Shown here piece by piece: positions 5,957 through 10,472 of a DNA stretch of 10,472 bases. Position 1 is the stretch's first letter. Each line of letters starts with the position of its first letter. This stretch comes from Alkalimonas sp. (GTDB lineage Bacteria; Pseudomonadota; Gammaproteobacteria; Enterobacterales; Alteromonadaceae). The translations under genes and the position numbers were made by a program. The DNA lies in assembly GCA_022565655.1 (NCBI GenBank), contig JAIUMG010000100.1:1-10472 (forward strand), written 5' to 3'. The notes under the pieces are model-generated. The model ran no database searches and was not told the origin of the DNA. It saw only the letters and a list, made by a program, of their open reading frames with translations.

Positions 5957-7168
5957 ATGTCGCCCAAACAAATAAAAATTATATTGCCTATCGTTATCGT
6001 CGTCCTGGCTGTTGCTGTACTGATTTTTCTCAGTAAAGCTCGCCAGCCGGCAGAGCAAAGAGAAGAATTGCCCACCGGAGTCTTGGTGGATGCCATTACC
6101 GCTCAGGTAGAAGACATCCAGTATCGCATTGCATCGCAAGGGACCGTGCAGCCTAAATTAAAGACCAGTCTGATTTCAGAAGTGAACGGTCGGATCACTG
6201 AAGTATCCGAGAACTTTGTTGAAGGTGGCTTTTTTGCCAAAGGCGAATTATTGGTTAAAGTTGAGCAAGATGATTACTTAACCGCCGTCAAAGCAGCTGA
6301 GGCCAATTTAGCCAGAGCAAGTGCTTCGTTGGAAGAAGAAAAAGCCCGGGTGCGGGTAGCAGAAGAAGAGTGGGCCTCATTTACTGAAGGTGTTGCCCCC
6401 GAACTGGGTTTACGACGACCGCAACTGGCGCGTGAACTGGCCAATGTCCGCTCAGCAGAAGCCGAGCTGGAGCGAGCAGTTCGGGATTTAAGCAGAACGG
6501 AAATCAGAGCGCCATTTGCTGGTATGCTGCAAAGCCGAAGTGTTAATTTAGGGCAGTTCATCAGTCGTGGCAGCAATCTCGGTATGATTTTTGGCACCGA
6601 TCTGGCCGAAGTGCGTTTGCCTTTGACCGATCACGACACCGCCTTTATTACCTTGCCAAGCCGCGGGCAAGGTGGTTACCCCGAAGTAAAGCTGACAGCC
6701 GCGATTGCAGGCAATCTGCATCAGTGGCAAGGAAGCTTAATTCGCACGGAAGGTGTACTCGACGAGCGCAGCCGGGTTATTTATGGTGTGGTTCAAGTGG
6801 ATGATCCCTACCAATTGCAAGCGCATAGCAAGGCCGAACCGCTTCGGTTTGGTCGTTTTGTGCAGGCTCAGATTGCGGGGGTGTCATCGCAGCAAGTGGT
6901 GGTCCTGCCGCGGAACTTATTACGCCCACAAAATCAGGTTTTGCTGGTCGATGCTGAACACAAACTAGAGTTTCGTGATGTCACTGTGCAGCGAACCGAT
7001 GAGCGCTATGCTTATGTAACTGCGGGCTTGCAAGCCGGCGATTTACTGGCGATCTCTGCCATGCCTAATCCTTTGCCTGGTATGCAGGTTCGGTTGGGGC
7101 GTGTCGATGGCGAATGGCAGCAAGACACGGCAACCGCGTCAACGACCTCCACTGAACCGCAGGAGTAA
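5957..7168 (+). CDS. RND efflux membrane fusion protein (periplasmic adaptor)
   Basis: This HlyD/AcrA-family adaptor (403 residues) would link the inner-membrane RND pump to an outer-membrane channel. Residues 8-25 form one hydrophobic segment acting as a membrane anchor. No lipobox cysteine is present, so unlike AcrA or MexA it is not a lipoprotein. The two lipoyl half-motifs are at about 62-107 and 181-223 (TEIRAPFAGML begins the second). They flank a short alpha-hairpin (about 108-180) rich in Glu, Ala and Arg. A beta-barrel and a membrane-proximal domain with YAYVTAGLQAGD follow. I do not find an exact R-x3-L-x6-S channel-binding motif in the hairpin tip. GAGAG (5947-5951) five bases before the ATG supports the start. 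The permease gene begins three bases after its stop. The substrate cannot be read from this sequence. Confidence 0.93.
   Translation: MSPKQIKIILPIVIVVLAVAVLIFLSKARQPAEQREELPTGVLVDAITAQVEDIQYRIASQGTVQPKLKTSLISEVNGRITEVSENFVEGGFFAKGELLVKVEQDDYLTAVKAAEANLARASASLEEEKARVRVAEEEWASFTEGVAPELGLRRPQLARELANVRSAEAELERAVRDLSRTEIRAPFAGMLQSRSVNLGQFISRGSNLGMIFGTDLAEVRLPLTDHDTAFITLPSRGQGGYPEVKLTAAIAGNLHQWQGSLIRTEGVLDERSRVIYGVVQVDDPYQLQAHSKAEPLRFGRFVQAQIAGVSSQQVVVLPRNLLRPQNQVLLVDAEHKLEFRDVTVQRTDERYAYVTAGLQAGDLLAISAMPNPLPGMQVRLGRVDGEWQQDTATASTTSTEPQE
7161..7165 (+). promoter_or_regulatory. Ribosome binding site of the RND permease gene
   Basis: AGGAG lies in the last codons of the fusion-protein gene, immediately before its TAA, six bases ahead of the permease ATG at 7172. 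This fixes the permease start and indicates translational coupling within one operon. Confidence 0.85.
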
Positions 7169-7171
7169 GCC

Positions 7172-10100
7172 ATGGATACGCATAAAGGGATTATTTCCTG
7201 GTTTGCCCGCAACAGCGTTGCCGCCAATCTGTTGATGGTAATTCTTATCATCGCGGGTATTGCCTCTTTAATGACCATTAAAAAACAAATTTTCCCGGAA
7301 ATCGCGCTGGATGAAGTGACGATTCGGGTACCTTATTTAGGTGCCGCTCCGCAAGAGGTGGAGTCAGCGGTGATCGATAAAATCGAAGAACGTTTGCGTG
7401 CTGTAAATGGTATTAAGCGGATCCGCTCCACTGCGGTAGAAGGCATGGGAACTGTTCGTGCAGAGATTTCCAGTAGCTATGACATCCGCGAAGTGATGGA
7501 GGAGATTAACACCCAGGTTTCTGCCATTGCGACCTTTCCAGAGCAAGCCGAACGACCGTTGGTGTATCGGCAGCGCTTTCAAAGCACGGTGATATGGCTG
7601 TCTTTGTATGGTGAAGCCAATGAGCGGGCGTTAAAAGAGCTGGCCAAAGATGTCCGCGATGAGATGAAAAAGCGCTATAGCATTAGCCAGGTTGAAGTGG
7701 TTGGGGCGCGTGACTATGAGTTATCCATTGAACTGCCTGAAGCTCGCTTGCGAGAGTACAGCCTGACGTTTGAACAGGTAGTGCTAGCAGTGCGTAACAG
7801 CTCGGTGGATATTCCCGGCGGCAGTATTCGCTCAGATGCCGGCAATATTTTATTGCGGACGAAGGGGCAGGCTTACCGCGGCCATGAGTTTGCCGATATT
7901 ATTCTGTTGCGTTTTAACGATGGTACTCGGCTGCGGTTAGGGGATATCGCAACCATTAACGATGGCTTTATTGAGCGAGATGGTGACGCTACCTTTAATG
8001 GCCACCGGTCGATCTCCATCCGGGTGGATGCCGTTGGCGATGATAACAGCCTGCAGATCTCCGAAAATGTGAAGCGTTTTGTTGAAGAAAAGCGCGACAG
8101 CTTGCCCGATGGTATTTATTTGGATCACTGGGGCGATAGCAGCTATTACCTGGAGGGTCGGATTGATCTGATGACCGGTAACCTGTTTTATGGTGTGTTG
8201 TTGGTCTTACTGGCGTTAACCCTCTTTCTTGAGTTTCGTATCGCTTTTTGGGTCATGGTGGGCATTCCGGTGTGTTTCCTTGGTGCCCTGGCGCTGATGC
8301 CGTTACCGATGTTTGGCGTTTCCATCAATATGATCAGTTTGTTTGGCTTTATTCTGGTGCTTGGTATCGTGGTGGATGATGCCATCATCATTGGGGAAAG
8401 TGCCTTCAGCGAGATTGAGAAAAAAGGCAAGTCACTCGATTCGGTGATCGCCGGCGCAAAAAAAGTTGCCATGCCGGCCACCTTTGGCGTATTGACCACC
8501 ATAGCAGCCTTTACGCCGATGCTGATGGTGGGGGGCAGCATGGGGCCGATCTGGGAATCCATTGCCTGGGTGGTGGTGCTTTGCCTGGTGTTCTCTATTG
8601 TCGAGTCCAAACTTATTTTACCCACACACATTGCGCATATGGATACCAAGCCATGGGATCCAGACCGGCATGGGTTGTTTTATGCTTCAGGACGCGGCGC
8701 CAGTAACTTCTTACGTGGCATTCGTGAAGCCGTCGCCCGCTGGTTGCAAAATATCATCCATAATCATTACCGGCCACTGATCCGCCGTTGTATTGAGTTT
8801 CGTTATGTGACGCTGGCGACTTTCTTTGCCATGATGCTGGTGATGGTTGGTCTGCTTTCCGGTGGCTTTGTGCGTTGGGTATTCTTCCCTGACATCCCCA
8901 GTGACTTTATTCAGGCCAATATTCAAATGGAAGAAGGCACGTCAAGTCGGCAAACGCAGCAAGCTCTGAATGAAATGGAAGCCGCCTTGCTACGAACGAA
9001 TGAACGACTGCAGTCGGAATACAATGCTGATGTGATCCAGCATCGATTGGTGTTTTTGAACAGCGATACCCGTGGCCAAATGGTGCTTGAACTGGAGAAA
9101 AGCGAAGGCCGTGAAATTGATGGCTTTGAAATTGCCCGCATCTGGCGCGAAGAGATGCCAGAAATGGCTGGGGTTCGCTCGTTTAATATTAATGCCTCTA
9201 CCGGAGCCGGTGGCGGCGGTGCCGATATTGCGCTGCAAATTCGCGGTAACGACCTGGCCATGCTGGAAGCCGCTGCCGATGAGCTGAAGCTTGCGCTCTC
9301 TCAGTACGAAGGCATTTTCGATATTCAGGATAACCTGACGGGCGGCAATGATGAGGTGGTACTGGCGCTGAAACCAGAAGCGGACTTGCTCGGTTTGACG
9401 CTGGCGGATGTGGCTCGACAGGTACGCTATGGCTTTTATGGCGCCGAAGTTCAGCGTATGCAGCGTGATGGTGAAGAAGTGAAAGTCATGGTGCGCTACC
9501 CGAAAGAAGAGCGTAGCTCGCTGGGCAACTTAGAGCAAATGCGTATTCGCACCGCCGATGGTGGTGAGGTGCCCTTTGATATGGTGGCCAGCTATGAGTT
9601 GCAACCTGCTTTTAATGCCATTAACCGGGTGAATGGTGAGCGTGCAGTCACCATTACCGCATCTGCCGACAAAGATCGAATAGAGCCTGGCCAGGTGATC
9701 CGTGAAGTGCGCCAGGGCATTATGAAAGAGCTGCCAAGAAGCTACCCAGGTGTGACAACTGGCCTTGAGGGCAGCAGTCAGGATGAAGTGGATGCACAAA
9801 AAGACATGATGAAGGCCGCAGTGCTGGCGTTGTTTATGATCTACGCCCTAATGGCTATTCCGCTGAAATCCTACAGCCAGCCACTGATTATTATGAGTGT
9901 GATCCCATTTGGCTTAATTGGTGCTGTGGTCGGACACATGGTGCTGGGCTTGAGCATGAGCATTATGTCGATGTTTGGCTTAATTGCGTTGGCGGGGGTC
10001 GTGGTGAACGACAGCTTAATCATGGTCGACTTTGTCAACAAAGCCAGAGCGACAGGGCATAGCATTCGTCAGGCGGTCGAAGAAGCTGGCACCATGCGCT

Positions 10101-10342
10101 TTCGTGCCATTGTGCTGACATCAACCACCACCTTCCTTGGCTTAACACCCATCGTGCTTGAGCGTAGCTTACAAGCGCAAATCGTGGTACCGATGGCGGT
10201 GTCACTGGCCTTTGGTATCCTGTTTGCTACCGTGATCACGCTGATCCTGATCCCGGCACTGTACGTGATTTTAGAAGACGTGAAGAACCTGTTCCGGCGT
10301 AAAGAACTAAAAGTGGATACCCGGGTGGGGGAGTTATCTTAA
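7172..10342 (+). CDS. RND family efflux permease (AcrB/MdtB-like)
   Basis: This 1056-residue permease is a full-length inner-membrane, proton-driven RND pump, working as a trimer with the fusion protein encoded just upstream. The duplicated architecture is visible. A first membrane helix (about 15-35) precedes a periplasmic domain (about 40-335), then a helix bundle (about 337-485). A second such half has its first helix at about 545-565, a periplasmic domain to about 875, and helices from about 880 to 1034. The helix-4 proton-relay pair is intact: Asp402-Asp403 in GIVVDDAII. In helix 10, where AcrB has Lys940-Asn941, this protein reads Asn946-Asp947 (GVVVNDSLIMVDF). That is a feature of a different RND branch and implies a different charge network. 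It lacks the Glu-containing helix-10 pattern of CusA-type metal pumps. No outer-membrane factor gene follows, so a TolC-like protein encoded elsewhere must complete the system. Substrates are unknown. Confidence 0.95.
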   Translation: MDTHKGIISWFARNSVAANLLMVILIIAGIASLMTIKKQIFPEIALDEVTIRVPYLGAAPQEVESAVIDKIEERLRAVNGIKRIRSTAVEGMGTVRAEISSSYDIREVMEEINTQVSAIATFPEQAERPLVYRQRFQSTVIWLSLYGEANERALKELAKDVRDEMKKRYSISQVEVVGARDYELSIELPEARLREYSLTFEQVVLAVRNSSVDIPGGSIRSDAGNILLRTKGQAYRGHEFADIILLRFNDGTRLRLGDIATINDGFIERDGDATFNGHRSISIRVDAVGDDNSLQISENVKRFVEEKRDSLPDGIYLDHWGDSSYYLEGRIDLMTGNLFYGVLLVLLALTLFLEFRIAFWVMVGIPVCFLGALALMPLPMFGVSINMISLFGFILVLGIVVDDAIIIGESAFSEIEKKGKSLDSVIAGAKKVAMPATFGVLTTIAAFTPMLMVGGSMGPIWESIAWVVVLCLVFSIVESKLILPTHIAHMDTKPWDPDRHGLFYASGRGASNFLRGIREAVARWLQNIIHNHYRPLIRRCIEFRYVTLATFFAMMLVMVGLLSGGFVRWVFFPDIPSDFIQANIQMEEGTSSRQTQQALNEMEAALLRTNERLQSEYNADVIQHRLVFLNSDTRGQMVLELEKSEGREIDGFEIARIWREEMPEMAGVRSFNINASTGAGGGGADIALQIRGNDLAMLEAAADELKLALSQYEGIFDIQDNLTGGNDEVVLALKPEADLLGLTLADVARQVRYGFYGAEVQRMQRDGEEVKVMVRYPKEERSSLGNLEQMRIRTADGGEVPFDMVASYELQPAFNAINRVNGERAVTITASADKDRIEPGQVIREVRQGIMKELPRSYPGVTTGLEGSSQDEVDAQKDMMKAAVLALFMIYALMAIPLKSYSQPLIIMSVIPFGLIGAVVGHMVLGLSMSIMSMFGLIALAGVVVNDSLIMVDFVNKARATGHSIRQAVEEAGTMRFRAIVLTSTTTFLGLTPIVLERSLQAQIVVPMAVSLAFGILFATVITLILIPALYVILEDVKNLFRRKELKVDTRVGELS

Positions 10343-10360
10343 CTTAGCCGAGTTTACGAG

Positions 10361-10387
10361 AAAGCCCCTGAAATCAGGGGCTTTTTT
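10361..10387 (+). terminator. Strong intrinsic terminator after the efflux operon
   Basis: A perfect 11-bp stem (aaagcccctga 10361-10371 / tcaggggcttt 10374-10384) encloses a nominal 2-base loop; in practice the inner pair opens to give a 4-base loop. The run of six T covers 10382-10387. It starts 18 bases after the permease stop. Read on the minus strand it is followed only by TTTCTC, so it may serve the converging sdaA gene as well, less efficiently. Confidence 0.9.
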
Positions 10388-10389
10388 CA

Positions 10390-10472
10390 TTAACACTCAA
10401 TAATATTCACGGCCAGGCCGCCACGTGAGGTTTCTTTGTATTTGGTTTGCATGTCTTTGCCGGTATCCCACA
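10390..10472 (-). CDS. sdaA: L-serine dehydratase, 3' end only
   Basis: The minus-strand frame entering from the right edge encodes 26 complete codons before TAA (10390-10392). It begins W-D-T-G-K-D-M and ends GGLAVNIIEC. This is the well-known C-terminus of the single-chain iron-sulfur L-serine ammonia-lyases (SdaA/SdaB type), which deaminate serine to pyruvate; the KYKETS-R-GGLA core is characteristic. The C-terminal cysteine is conserved in this family and approaches the active site. Everything else, including the cluster-binding cysteines, lies outside the window. SdaA and SdaB cannot be told apart from this fragment, so the symbol is provisional. It converges on the efflux operon across the terminator. 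Confidence 0.88.
   Translation of the reverse strand, partial: WDTGKDMQTKYKETSRGGLAVNIIEC

Noticed and set aside
8188..8649. 153-codon open frame on the minus strand inside the RND permease gene
   Set aside because: It lies antisense to conserved transmembrane helices, has low-complexity Ser/Thr/Met/Ile-rich composition, and fits a shadow of the real gene.
1..10472. A mobile element, defence island or CRISPR array
   Set aside because: No recombinase, transposase, nuclease, terminal repeats or spaced direct repeats were found; all genes look like conserved chromosomal types with similar composition.

Overview
The window looks like ordinary chromosomal DNA from a gammaproteobacterium. The cysteine synthase closely resembles enterobacterial CysK. 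The C-terminus of serine dehydratase, the long FabH-like enzyme and the RND efflux pair all have the look of Alteromonadales/Chromatiales-type marine or alkaline-water bacteria (for example Rheinheimera, Alkalimonas or Arsukibacterium). That genus-level placement is an inference from protein style and roughly balanced base composition, not a search result. I see no transposase, integrase, CRISPR array, tRNA, rRNA or phage gene.

Layout, left to right. Bases 1-671 hold the 3' part of a crotonase-fold gene whose active-site pattern fits an enoyl-CoA isomerase better than a hydratase. It converges on a small lipoprotein gene (668-1108, minus), and the two stop codons overlap in the palindrome gctagc. 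A 185-base gap carries a hairpin and the terminator of cysK (1294-2262, minus). From a 115-base divergent spacer, cysK is read leftward and a two-gene operon is read rightward: a MoxR-type AAA+ ATPase (2378-3217) and a CoxE-like VWA protein (3217-4389), sharing one base at their junction. A 136-base gap with a good sigma70-type promoter and dyad symmetry precedes a FabH-like beta-ketoacyl-ACP synthase III (4526-5695). After a 261-base, partly AT-rich gap comes a tight efflux operon: membrane fusion protein (5957-7168) and a 1056-residue RND permease (7172-10342). It ends at a strong intrinsic terminator. The last 83 bases are the 3' end of an L-serine dehydratase gene on the minus strand.

How the genes fit together. 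The MoxR/VWA pair probably forms one ATP-driven chaperone or chelatase-like machine with an unknown client. The fusion protein and permease form the inner-membrane part of a tripartite exporter whose outer-membrane channel is not encoded here. The crotonase and the FabH-like enzyme both touch acyl-CoA/acyl-ACP metabolism but are separate transcription units. CysK makes cysteine from O-acetylserine, and SdaA degrades serine.

Nothing here is a convincing new multi-gene system. The most open questions are the client of the MoxR/VWA pair, with its unusual metal-site motif, and the control of the FabH-like gene, whose promoter overlaps a dyad and a weak FadR-like core.
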